Positions 8,788-16,302 of a stretch of DNA of 20,712 nucleotides are shown piece after piece. The notes under the pieces are model-generated. The model did no database searches and was not told the DNA's origin. It worked only from the letters and a program-made list of their open reading frames with translations. Location of the stretch: the NCBI GenBank assembly GCA_937927965.1, contig CALEZA010000011.1, forward strand, positions 1 to 20,712, read 5' to 3'. Both the position numbers and the translations under genes were made by a program. The stretch comes from an uncultured Candidatus Planktophila sp. GTDB taxonomy: Bacteria > Actinomycetota > Actinomycetes > Nanopelagicales > Nanopelagicaceae. The first letter of the stretch is position 1, and every line of letters begins with the position of its first letter.

Positions 8788-8826
8788 GAGAGGCTATCTC
8801 TGCTCGACCTATTAACTAGTGTGAGC

Positions 8827-8964
8827 TTACGCTGAGAGGCGTGAGCGACCCTTTGCGCGACGAGCAGCGAGAACTGCACGACCTGCACGAGTAGCCATGC
8901 GAGCGCGGAAGCCATGCTTCTTGGCGCGACGGCGTGAGTTTGGTTGGTAGGTGCGCTTTGTCAT
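8827..8964 (-). CDS. rpmH: 50S ribosomal protein L34
   Basis: Translating the minus strand from ATG 8964 gives a 45-residue, strongly basic protein starting [19 protein letters not shown] and continuing [19 protein letters not shown] before the TAA at 8827. This is the complete L34 sequence pattern. It is a small protein of the large ribosomal subunit. It is the first gene of the leftward rpmH-rnpA-yidD-yidC block and faces away from dnaA across the 8965-9261 spacer. Confidence 0.97.
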   Translation of the reverse strand: MTKRTYQPNSRRRAKKHGFRARMATRAGRAVLAARRAKGRSRLSA

Positions 8965-9077
8965 GAGAACTCCAGAGGTAATAGTGGCGGGCTGGTGGGC
9001 TCGCCGATCAGGTCAGAAATACGGGGGAAGCAAGGAGGTAACGGTAAGGGTGTGGATAGCGGGGAGTCAAACTCGTG

Positions 9078-9102
9078 ATATAGAGCTTTGGGGGCTCTAT
9101 AT
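9078..9102. repeat. Perfect inverted repeat next to a DnaA box
   Basis: Arms ATATAGAGC (9078-9086) and GCTCTATAT (9094-9102) are perfect reverse complements around a seven-base loop. The right arm abuts the DnaA box at 9103-9111. It could be a regulator operator, a DNA cruciform near the origin, or an RNA hairpin in one of the divergent leaders. No T-run follows, so it is not a typical terminator. Confidence 0.75.
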
Positions 9103-9176
9103 TGTGGATAACTACTTGCTTATTTGGCGGAAAGGGTCTACTTTGCGGGTTCTCCACAGGTATCCGTCGAAATTGG

Positions 9177-9205
9177 TTGATTTGTAAGGCTAAACCCCTA
9201 CTTTA
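9177..9205 (+). promoter_or_regulatory. Candidate dnaA promoter
   Basis: TTGATT (9177-9182) could be a -35 element, with TACTTT or ACTTTA near 9199-9205 as a weak -10 at a 16-17 base spacing. Transcription would start just before the paired DnaA boxes at 9216-9236, which fits repression by DnaA. Motif matches are poor, so this is tentative. Confidence 0.3.
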
Positions 9206-9261
9206 GACCACACCCTGTGGATAACTTTGTGGATAACGAATCCAAGGATTTGGGGGAGAAA

Positions 9262-10671
9262 ATGACGCTTAGCGCCACAGAACTCTCCTCGCTCTGGGAT
9301 CGGATAGTCCTGGATATCTCTGCAGGAGAACCTCAACATCGCGCCTTTTTAGTGATGACTAAACCATTGGGTCTTCTTCCTAATAACGATGGTGGTCCAA
9401 CAAGCCTTCTTGTGGCAGCTCCTAATACCTTCGCAAAGGAAGTTCTTGAATCTCGTCTTCGCCCCACAATAAATGAGGTGCTCACGCGTGAGCTGGGTGG
9501 GCCTGCAAATATCGCAGTGATGGTCGATGAAAGTATTGAGCTCGCTGATATTCCAGAGACACCTGTTGAGGCGCAGGCACCTCGTCCATCTTCACCAATT
9601 TCTGCACCTACTTTGATCACATCTAATAGTGATTCATCTTCACAACTGAATGAACGCTACACATTTGAAACATTTGTTGCTGGTGAGTCAAATCGTTTTG
9701 CACGAGCTGCAGCTTTAGCTGTCGCTGAAGAACCAGCAAAGGCATATAACCCGCTCTTTATCTATGGTGCATCTGGTTTGGGTAAGACACATTTACTTCA
9801 TGCAATTGGTGCCTTCTCTCGAGAATTATTTCCAAATATCCGCGTCCGGTATGTGTCTTCTGAAGAATTTACCAATGACTTTATTAACTCTATTCGTGAT
9901 GATAAAGCAACATCTTTTCAACGCCGCTACCGCGATCTCGATATTCTTTTGATTGACGATATTCAATTCTTGGAAAATAAAGAGCGCACACAAGAAGAGT
10001 TCTTCCACACCTTTAATACATTGCATAATGCAAAGAAGCAGATTGTTATTTCATCTGATCGCCCGCCAAGCAAACTGACCACTCTTGAAGATCGGCTCCG
10101 CTCTCGATTTGCTATGGGACTTCCTATCGATGTTCAACCACCGGAGCTTGAAACTCGTATTGCGATCTTGCGTAAGAAGGCAGCACAGAATCGCCTTAAC
10201 GCCCCTGATGATGTTCTTGAATTTATCGCAAGTAAGATCACCACCAATATTCGTGAGCTTGAAGGTGCTCTTATTCGTGTGACAGCTTTTGCAAGCCTTA
10301 ACCGCCAGGTGGTGGATATGGGGCTAGCTGAGATTGTTCTTCGTGACTTGATGCCTAATGAGAATAACTCTCAGATCACAGCAGAGGCGATCATGGCTCA
10401 GACGGCAGCCCACTTTGGACTCACCTTGGAAGATCTCTGTGGCACCTCTCGCTCTCGCGCATTGGTTGATGCCCGCCAGATCGCTATGTATCTCTGCCGC
10501 GAACTCACCGATTTATCCCTGCCTAAGATTGGCCAGACCTTTGGTGGGCGTGACCACACCACGGTGATGCATGCCGACCGTAAGATCCGTGAGTTAATGA
10601 ACCAGCGACGAGCTCACTTCAACTCAGTCACTGAGATCACGATGAAGCTCAAACAGCAGAGCTCTTTTTAG
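9262..10671 (+). CDS. dnaA: Chromosomal replication initiator protein DnaA
   Basis: With ATG 9262 the protein has 469 residues. Domain I ([13 protein letters not shown]...) is followed by a short Ser/Pro-rich linker and the AAA+ domain, with Walker A GASGLGKT (169-176), Walker B LLIDD (229-233) and sensor segments. The C-terminal DNA-binding domain carries the DnaA signature GGRDHTTV (428-435). The frame is open further upstream to GTG 9217, but that would place the paired DnaA boxes inside the coding sequence. ATG 9262 has a strong GGGGGAG just before it and gives the usual DnaA N-terminus. The protein binds the boxes on both sides of its gene, unwinds the origin and starts replication. Confidence 0.98.
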   Translation: MTLSATELSSLWDRIVLDISAGEPQHRAFLVMTKPLGLLPNNDGGPTSLLVAAPNTFAKEVLESRLRPTINEVLTRELGGPANIAVMVDESIELADIPETPVEAQAPRPSSPISAPTLITSNSDSSSQLNERYTFETFVAGESNRFARAAALAVAEEPAKAYNPLFIYGASGLGKTHLLHAIGAFSRELFPNIRVRYVSSEEFTNDFINSIRDDKATSFQRRYRDLDILLIDDIQFLENKERTQEEFFHTFNTLHNAKKQIVISSDRPPSKLTTLEDRLRSRFAMGLPIDVQPPELETRIAILRKKAAQNRLNAPDDVLEFIASKITTNIRELEGALIRVTAFASLNRQVVDMGLAEIVLRDLMPNENNSQITAEAIMAQTAAHFGLTLEDLCGTSRSRALVDARQIAMYLCRELTDLSLPKIGQTFGGRDHTTVMHADRKIRELMNQRRAHFNSVTEITMKLKQQSSF

Positions 10672-10962
10672 CCTGTAACTCTCTACCTTAAAGCCGGGAT
10701 GTCCACTTTATAGATGTCCGTTTTACCCACTTTACCCCCAGATGTGGACAAAATGTGGATAACTGTGGATAAGGAGCTATTTCTGCGGATATTACGCTTA
10801 TTTATAGGTGGGTTTGGGGGATTTAGCTTTAAGATCTAAAAAGTAGACCGTCTTTATACACGTTTCATCCACAGCTTCTATCCACTTATCCACAAGCGTA
10901 AAGGATAATTTATAGGCGGTGACGGGCACTTTTACCCCTTCTCCACAGAGATTGGGTGCAGT

Positions 10963-10985
10963 TACTACTACTACTTATATATCTA
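10963..10985. promoter_or_regulatory. DnaA-trio-like unwinding element
   Basis: TACTACTACTACTTATATAT begins at 10963, sixteen bases after the DnaA box TTCTCCACA (10939-10947). On the lower strand this reads 3'-GAT-GAT-GAT-GAA-5', the DnaA-trio pattern described for the Bacillus subtilis basal unwinding system, in the same orientation relative to its box. The AT-rich TATATAT end is a plausible first melted stretch. Confidence 0.7.
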
Positions 10986-11084
10986 GATCTTCCTTCCCCA
11001 AGCGAACTCACACCTTACTTTTCGGGTTACTGTTCAAATAATCGCCATTCTCTTCTGTCACCAATCTATGCCAAACTCCAACCA

Positions 11085-11090
11085 TAGAAT
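11085..11090 (+). promoter_or_regulatory. Candidate -10 element of dnaN
   Basis: TAGAAT lies 41 bases before the dnaN GTG and matches the actinobacterial -10 pattern TANNNT. No good -35 is visible at 16-18 bases upstream. The same hexamer occurs before dnaK. Confidence 0.35.
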
Positions 11091-11131
11091 TGCTCATAGG
11101 TTGAGTACACGATGGGAACGAGGGCTTCGGC

Positions 11132-12262
11132 GTGAAATTTACAGTAGATCAACATGCATTAACTGAGGGAGTTAACTGGGTCTCCCGCTCACTATCAACA
11201 CGCCCTATTAAGACAGAGCTTCTTGGAATCAAAATTGATGCCACGGGAGATCAAGTAATCCTCTCTGCCTCAGATTTAGAGACTTCAAGTAAGTCAGCTT
11301 TCACAGCAGATATCTTTGAAAAAGGTGAGGTTTTAGTTCCAGGAAAACTTCTCGCTGAGATCTCTCGCTCACTTCCGAATAAACCAATCACTATCGCTCT
11401 CGATGGATCACGAGTGTTAGTTACTTCCGGTTCAGCAAAATTTACTCTTCCCACTCTTTCCATCTCTGAATATCCAAATCTTCCAGAGCTTCCAGAGCGC
11501 ACAGGAGTGATTGCATCTGACCTCTTTGCAACAGCTGTGGGACAAGTTGCAATTGCAGCAGGTCGCGATGATTCACTACCCACACTCACAGGCGTTCATG
11601 TTGAGATTGAAGAAGATAAAGTCACACTCGCAGCAACTGACCGTTACCGTTTAGCTGTTCGTGAATTTACTTGGGATCCAGCAACACCTGGTGTTTCAAC
11701 AACTGCGTTGATGCGCGCTCGCACTATTGCAGATGCTGCAAAATCTCTCACAGGTTCAAAGAGTGTTTCACTCTCATTTGCACCAGCTACGAGTTCTGAT
11801 CGCCTCGCAGGTTTTGCAGGAGAAGGCAAGTCGATGACATCTCGTATGCTCGATGGAAACTTCCCTCCATATCGCCACCTTCTACCAACTGAAGCATCAA
11901 CAACAGCAGTGATTGAAGTAGCACCATTCCTAGATTCAGTTCGTCGCGTCGCACTCGTTGCAGATAAAACAATTCCACTGCGTCTTGAATTTAGCGATGG
12001 TGGCGTCTCACTAGAGGCAGGAACCGGTGAAGAAGCTCAAGCAACTGAAACAATCCCAGTTCTCTTAAACGGTGAGCCAATTTCAATCGCCTTCAACCCA
12101 ACATTCTTAGCAGATGGGCTCCAAGCAGTGGGAACACCATTTGTTCAAATCTCGTTTACAGGATCGAATAAACCAGCGATCCTCACAGGTCGTGCAGAGC
12201 CTAATAGCCCATCAATCGATAGCTATAAGTACCTCTTAATGCCTATGCGTTACGCATCATAA
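11132..12262 (+). CDS. dnaN: DNA polymerase III beta subunit (sliding clamp)
   Basis: This 376-residue protein has the three-domain clamp pattern, with characteristic segments GDQVILSASDLETSS, LLAEISRSLP, TLPTLSISEYPNLPE, LTGVHVEIEEDKVTLAATDRYRLA, and the C-terminal YLLMPMR that ends clamps of this family. The dimer encircles DNA and tethers polymerase and repair proteins. The start is GTG 11132, giving the usual MKFTV N-terminus; GAGGG upstream is a modest ribosome-binding site. It is followed by recF after 14 bases, with a hairpin spanning the junction. Confidence 0.98.
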   Translation: MKFTVDQHALTEGVNWVSRSLSTRPIKTELLGIKIDATGDQVILSASDLETSSKSAFTADIFEKGEVLVPGKLLAEISRSLPNKPITIALDGSRVLVTSGSAKFTLPTLSISEYPNLPELPERTGVIASDLFATAVGQVAIAAGRDDSLPTLTGVHVEIEEDKVTLAATDRYRLAVREFTWDPATPGVSTTALMRARTIADAAKSLTGSKSVSLSFAPATSSDRLAGFAGEGKSMTSRMLDGNFPPYRHLLPTEASTTAVIEVAPFLDSVRRVALVADKTIPLRLEFSDGGVSLEAGTGEEAQATETIPVLLNGEPISIAFNPTFLADGLQAVGTPFVQISFTGSNKPAILTGRAEPNSPSIDSYKYLLMPMRYAS

Positions 12263-12279
12263 GAAGATAACTTCTTATG
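12258..12279 (+). repeat. Perfect 9-bp inverted repeat spanning dnaN stop and recF start
   Basis: Arms CATAAGAAG (12258-12266) and CTTCTTATG (12271-12279) are perfect reverse complements with a four-base loop ATAA. The left arm contains the dnaN TAA and the only purine-rich candidate ribosome-binding sequence; the right arm contains the recF ATG. In mRNA the start would be paired until a ribosome finishing dnaN opens it. This regulatory reading is inference. Confidence 0.8.
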
Positions 12280-13365
12280 CGCGTTACACGCCTTGCGCTC
12301 ACCAACTTTCGCTCCTATGAAAATCTCGAGCTTGAGTTCTCCCCAGGACTCACCACCTTTATTGGCAATAACGGTTCAGGCAAAACAAATATCGCAGAGA
12401 GTTTGATTTATCTCGCCTACCTCTCATCTCACCGCGTCTCCACCAACCAACCACTACTTGCAGGAAGTAGCGAGCAGGCAATTATCCGAGCTGAGATTGA
12501 ACGCGATCAGCGCACACTCCAAGTAGATCTTGAAATTAATGCACATAAAGCAAATAGAGCTCGCCTCAATGGAAACGCTGTGAAATCACAACGAGAAATT
12601 TTAGGAGCCCTCCAAATCGTTTACTTCTCACCAGAGGATTTAGATCTCGTAAGAGGCGAACCCACCGATAGAAGAAACTTTCTCGACAAGCTTCTTATTA
12701 CTCAAACACCACGGCTTGCTGGTGTAATTGCAGACTATGATCGAGTTGTTAGACAACGCAACACACTTCTCAAAACACGAGCACCACAGAGTGCACTCGA
12801 GCCATGGACAGAACAACTCATCCGTTTTGGAGCGGAGTTATCGGCAGAGCGTGTGAAATTGGTAGATGATTTAGGGCCTCATGTGAGTGAGCACTATAAG
12901 AACCTTAATGAAGTTAAGGCAGCATCTATCTCCTATAAATCATCAACCGAGGGACTCACAGCCGATGTTGCAGAGAACGCGGAGCTTCTTAAAGCTCGCG
13001 CTATTGAAGTAGCTAAACAAGAGATGGATAGAGGCGCATCGTTAATTGGCCCTCATAGAGATGATCTCCATCTTCACTTAGGAGAATTTCCCGCAAAAGG
13101 ATATGCAAGCCATGGAGAGTCATGGTCGATGGCTATCGCACTACGAATTGGTAGCTACACACTTCTCAAAAGTGAAGGCGCAGACCCAGTTCTTATCTTG
13201 GATGACATCTTCGCTGAGCTTGATACTCCTCGCCGCCAACAGTTAGCTGCTGTGACCACTCTTGCTGAACAGACAATCATCACCACCGCTGTTGAAAGCG
13301 ATCTCCCTGCTGAACTACTATCTGCAAAGTTCTTTGTGAGCCCAGGAGAAGTGAGAAAGGGGTAG
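12277..13365 (+). CDS. recF: DNA replication and repair protein RecF
   Basis: This 362-residue SMC-like ATPase has Walker A GNNGSGKT (residues 30-37) after the typical opening RLALTNFRSYENLELEFSPG, the signature region PHRDDLHLHLGEFPAKGYASHGESWS and Walker B LILDD (306-310) followed by FAELD. RecF binds gapped DNA and, with RecO and RecR, loads RecA during gap repair. The ATG sits inside a hairpin with the dnaN stop and has no good separate ribosome-binding site, so translation is probably coupled to dnaN. Confidence 0.97.
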   Translation: MRVTRLALTNFRSYENLELEFSPGLTTFIGNNGSGKTNIAESLIYLAYLSSHRVSTNQPLLAGSSEQAIIRAEIERDQRTLQVDLEINAHKANRARLNGNAVKSQREILGALQIVYFSPEDLDLVRGEPTDRRNFLDKLLITQTPRLAGVIADYDRVVRQRNTLLKTRAPQSALEPWTEQLIRFGAELSAERVKLVDDLGPHVSEHYKNLNEVKAASISYKSSTEGLTADVAENAELLKARAIEVAKQEMDRGASLIGPHRDDLHLHLGEFPAKGYASHGESWSMAIALRIGSYTLLKSEGADPVLILDDIFAELDTPRRQQLAAVTTLAEQTIITTAVESDLPAELLSAKFFVSPGEVRKG

Positions 13366-13367
13366 TG

Positions 13368-13820
13368 ATGGCAAAGCGCGATCTCGCCCTCGATCTCTTC
13401 CGCACCTATAAAACTGGATTTATTAAGAAGTCACGCCCCCGTCCTGAGAGAGGACAGACCCCAGGAGATCCCACACTCGTCAGCGACATCTTGGGAGATC
13501 TTGTGAAAGACCGCGAGTGGGATTCAGGCCTTGCTGAAGGAAACCTCTTCGCCACCTGGCCATCGATCGTCGGGGCAGAGGTCGCCCAACATGCCGAACC
13601 AATCTCACTGCTCGATGGAAAGCTCCTTATCCAATGCTCCTCCACCGCATGGGCGACCCAACTCAATATCGCTCAATTTGAGATCTTGCAGACCATCCGA
13701 GCGTCAGCACCAGGTGCTCTCGTGGAATCTTTAAGCTTTATCGGCCCTCAAGCTCCTTCATGGAAGCGTGGGCTCCGCTCAATCTCCAACGGGCGAGGCC
13801 CCCGCGACACCTACGGCTAA
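13368..13820 (+). CDS. dciA: DciA-like replicative helicase operator (DUF721)
   Basis: This 150-residue protein contains the DUF721 domain in its second half (FATWPSIVGAEVAQHAEPISLLDGKLLIQCSSTAWATQL), preceded by a basic, probably flexible N-terminal part (KKSRPRPERG). DUF721/DciA proteins interact with the replicative helicase DnaB and are thought to be the ancestral loading factor where DnaC/DnaI are absent; in actinobacteria the gene normally follows recF, as here. ATG 13368, two bases after the recF stop, is preferred over the overlapping GTG 13365. The N-terminal basic segment is the least certain part. Confidence 0.9.
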   Translation: MAKRDLALDLFRTYKTGFIKKSRPRPERGQTPGDPTLVSDILGDLVKDREWDSGLAEGNLFATWPSIVGAEVAQHAEPISLLDGKLLIQCSSTAWATQLNIAQFEILQTIRASAPGALVESLSFIGPQAPSWKRGLRSISNGRGPRDTYG

Positions 13821-13868
13821 AGCTGCGGGAATAAAGAGCCCTCCCTCCCAGTTATAAGTATCAAGAAA

Positions 13869-13912
13869 CCTGAGTCGCATCGACTCAACCCTTTGGCTAG
13901 AATCGACTCAGG
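13869..13912. promoter_or_regulatory. HspR-associated inverted repeat (HAIR) operator with an extra half-site
   Basis: CCTGAGT (13869-13875), seven bases, then ACTCAAC (13883-13889) matches the HAIR consensus CTTGAGT-N7-ACTCAAG at 12 of 14 arm positions. A third half-site, CGACTCAGG (13904-13912), is an exact reverse complement of CCTGAGTCG (13869-13877). The cognate repressor gene hspR is the last gene of the operon. HspR, with DnaK as co-repressor in other actinobacteria, would repress transcription here. Confidence 0.85.
13898..13903 (+). promoter_or_regulatory. Candidate -10 element of the dnaK operon
   Basis: TAGAAT lies between the second and third HspR half-sites, so the HAIR repeat would cover the -35 region. 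The leader would be roughly 80 bases. No clear -35 hexamer is visible. Confidence 0.45.
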
Positions 13913-13987
13913 TCTTCCCGCAAGCCCCGACCCCAGATCGGCTCGGGAGACGAGAGAAATCTCTATCAAGGTAGAAGGAGTAATGAA

Positions 13988-15814
13988 ATGGCTAGAGCAG
14001 TCGGCATCGACCTCGGAACAACAAATAGCTGCGTATCAGTTCTTGAAGGTGGAGAACCAACAGTTATTGCTAACGCAGAAGGCGCTCGCACAACCCCATC
14101 GATCGTTGCATTTGCAAAGAATGGCGAAGTTCTCGTCGGTGAAGTTGCTAAGCGTCAATCAGTAACCAATGTGGAGCGAACAATCCGTTCAGTAAAACGC
14201 CACATGGGTACCAACTGGACAATGGATATTGATGGCAAGGCATACACAGCACAAGAAATCTCTGCTCGTGTTCTCCAGAAGCTCAAGCGCGATGCTGAGG
14301 CATATCTTGGTGACACAGTCACAGATGCTGTGATCACGGTGCCTGCATATTTCTCTGATGCAGAGCGTCAAGCAACTAAGGAAGCTGGTGAGATCGCAGG
14401 ACTAAATGTTCTCCGTATCATCAACGAGCCAACAGCTGCAGCACTTGCATATGGTCTTGATAAGGCAGATAAAGAGCAGACAATTCTCGTCTTCGACCTT
14501 GGTGGTGGAACATTCGATGTTTCACTTCTTGAAATCGGCGATGGTGTTGTTGAAGTAAAGGCGACATCAGGTGATAACCACCTTGGTGGAGATGATTGGG
14601 ATCAAGCACTTGTTGATCACCTTGTGAAGACATTCGGTTCTGCAAATGGCATCGATCTCACAAAAGATAAGATGGCGATGCAGCGCATCCGTGAAGCTGC
14701 AGAGAAGGCGAAGATTGAACTTTCATCTTCACAATCTGCAACTATCAACCTTCCATACATCACAGTTGATGCGGAGAAGAACCCACTCTTCCTCGATGAG
14801 ACAATCACACGAGCACAATTCCAAGCTCTCACAGCAGATCTCCTTGATCGTTGCAAGAAGCCATTCCAAGCAGTCCTTAAAGATGCAGGAATTTCTATCA
14901 GCGCAATCGAGTCAGTAGTTCTCGTTGGTGGATCTACTCGTATGCCAGCTGTCGTGGATCTCGTCCGTGAACTCACAGGCGGAAAAGAGCCAAATAAAGG
15001 CGTAAATCCTGATGAAGTTGTAGCTGTTGGAGCATCACTTCAAGCAGGTGTTCTCAAGGGTGAAGTCAAGGATGTTCTCCTTCTCGATGTCACACCTCTC
15101 TCACTTGGTATTGAAACTAAGGGTGGAGTAATGACAAAGCTCATTGAGCGCAACACAACAATCCCAACAAAGCGTTCTGAAATCTTCACAACTGCAGATG
15201 ACAATCAGCCAGCTGTGCAGATCCAGGCATATCAGGGTGAGCGCGAGATGGCTGCATATAACAAGAAGCTCGGAATGTTTGAGCTCACAGGTATTGCGCC
15301 AGCTCCACGCGGCATCCCACAGATTGAAGTCACATTCGATATCGATGCTAACGGAATCGTTCATGTCTCAGCGAAAGATCTTGCAACAGGTAAAGAGCAG
15401 GGAATGACCATCACAGGTGGATCAGCTCTCTCTAAGGATGAGATCGATCGCATGATGGCAGATGCTGAAGCACACGCAAACGAAGATAAGCAGCGTCGTG
15501 AAGAGGCGGAGATTCGTAACACTGGTGACTCACTTCTCTATCAGACAGAGAAGTTTGTGAAAGATAATGAAGATAAGTTCACAGGTGAGCTTGAGAGCCA
15601 GAAGAAGGATCTCGATGCAGCACTTGGAGAACTCAAGACTGCTCTCGGCGGCGCTAACTTTGAGATGATCAAGAGCGCAACAGAGAAGGTCTCGACACTT
15701 TCACAAGCACTTGGTGGTGCTCTCTATGCAAGCGCATCAGCACAAGCAGAAGGAGCTAACGCTTCAGAAGATGGTGTTGAAGATGCTGAAGTTGTTGAAG
15801 AAGGAAATAACTAA
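13988..15814 (+). CDS. dnaK: Molecular chaperone DnaK (Hsp70)
   Basis: This 608-residue protein has all three Hsp70 signatures: GIDLGTTNS (from residue 6), [20 protein letters not shown] and [13 protein letters not shown]. The substrate-binding domain ([17 protein letters not shown] ... [25 protein letters not shown]) and a lid follow, with an acidic C-terminal tail ([11 protein letters not shown]). It folds and protects client proteins using ATP, with GrpE and DnaJ encoded next. A strong AAGGAG lies seven bases before ATG 13988. The operon is preceded by an HspR operator. Its place directly after dciA, close to oriC, is unusual. Confidence 0.99.
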   Translation: MARAVGIDLGTTNSCVSVLEGGEPTVIANAEGARTTPSIVAFAKNGEVLVGEVAKRQSVTNVERTIRSVKRHMGTNWTMDIDGKAYTAQEISARVLQKLKRDAEAYLGDTVTDAVITVPAYFSDAERQATKEAGEIAGLNVLRIINEPTAAALAYGLDKADKEQTILVFDLGGGTFDVSLLEIGDGVVEVKATSGDNHLGGDDWDQALVDHLVKTFGSANGIDLTKDKMAMQRIREAAEKAKIELSSSQSATINLPYITVDAEKNPLFLDETITRAQFQALTADLLDRCKKPFQAVLKDAGISISAIESVVLVGGSTRMPAVVDLVRELTGGKEPNKGVNPDEVVAVGASLQAGVLKGEVKDVLLLDVTPLSLGIETKGGVMTKLIERNTTIPTKRSEIFTTADDNQPAVQIQAYQGEREMAAYNKKLGMFELTGIAPAPRGIPQIEVTFDIDANGIVHVSAKDLATGKEQGMTITGGSALSKDEIDRMMADAEAHANEDKQRREEAEIRNTGDSLLYQTEKFVKDNEDKFTGELESQKKDLDAALGELKTALGGANFEMIKSATEKVSTLSQALGGALYASASAQAEGANASEDGVEDAEVVEEGNN

Positions 15815-16296
15815 TGAGTGAAGAGACAACAACACCTGTTGTCGAAGAACTCACTGAGGTAGTTGAGGCGCCGGGTCAGGAGACTGACCCGGTTGCCGAA
15901 CTCACCACAGCCCTTCAACAAGAGCGAGCTTCTTTTATTAACTATAAGAAGAAGGCAGAGCAGGAGCGCCTCACCCTCGTTGATTTAGGTGTGGGAAAGG
16001 TCCTCACAGAGCTATTAGATGTGCTCGATTCCATTGATAGCGCTGCAAACCATGGCGAGCTCACAGGCGGATTTAAATCTGTGGCCGATCAGATCACAGC
16101 TATCACCTCACGCTTTGGACTTGAAAAGTATGGAGTCGATGGTGAGCTCTTTGATCCACAGATCCATGATGCGTTGATGCATGAGACATCTGCCGATGTC
16201 ACAGCACCAACAGCGACAAAGATTCTTCAACCAGGTTTTAAGCATAAAGATCGCATCTTGCGACATGCTCGAGTTCTGGTTACCGATCCGGAGTAA
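15814..16296 (+). CDS. grpE: Nucleotide exchange factor GrpE
   Basis: This 160-residue protein has an acidic, disordered N-terminus followed by a coiled-coil region (LTTALQQERASFINYKKKAEQER) and the GrpE beta-domain signature (FDPQIHDALMHE ... TKILQPGFKHKDRILRHARVLV). It releases ADP from DnaK. It is short compared with the roughly 190-220 residues common in the family, because the N-terminal coil is reduced. The start overlaps the dnaK stop by one base (TAATG), so translation is coupled. Confidence 0.97.
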   Translation: MSEETTTPVVEELTEVVEAPGQETDPVAELTTALQQERASFINYKKKAEQERLTLVDLGVGKVLTELLDVLDSIDSAANHGELTGGFKSVADQITAITSRFGLEKYGVDGELFDPQIHDALMHETSADVTAPTATKILQPGFKHKDRILRHARVLVTDPE

Positions 16297-16302
16297 TTCC
16301 AC

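Larger units (their letters stand above)
9051..9236 (+). promoter_or_regulatory. DnaA-box group upstream of dnaA
   Basis: DnaA boxes of the TGTGGATAA form lie at 9103-9111, 9216-9224 and 9228-9236 (all perfect), with a one-mismatch copy TGTGGATAG at 9051-9059. All read on the plus strand. The last two are direct repeats 12 bases apart and would sit in the dnaA leader, just before the likely start codon at 9262. The arrangement suits DnaA autoregulation and possibly a second origin subregion. The rest of this rpmH-dnaA spacer holds the inverted repeat listed separately and the outward promoters of both genes. Confidence 0.85.
10672..11131. other. oriC: oriC: dnaA-dnaN intergenic replication origin
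   Basis: This 460-base spacer holds DnaA boxes in two opposed groups: TGTGGACAA 10743-10751, TGTGGATAA 10754-10762 and 10764-10772 (plus strand); TCATCCACA 10865-10873, TTATCCACA 10886-10894 and TTCTCCACA 10939-10947 (opposite strand), with a weak CTATCCACT at 10878. A CTA-repeat tract and TATATAT stretch follow at 10963-10985. The position is the known oriC location in Streptomyces and Mycobacterium. An 11-base direct repeat, TTTATAGGYGG, occurs at 10801 and 10909. The remaining part (10990-11131) leads to dnaN. The call rests on box clustering and context; no strand-skew calculation was done. Confidence 0.92.

Noticed and set aside
8951..9187. Open frame on + strand in the rpmH-dnaA spacer (78 residues)
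   Set aside because: It runs backwards through the rpmH start, the inverted repeat and DnaA boxes, has no recognisable domain, and lies in a regulatory spacer.
13926..13947. CCCGA/TCGGG hairpin in the dnaK leader as an RNA thermosensor
   Set aside because: The stem is five bases and does not cover the ribosome-binding site; HspR control explains regulation better.
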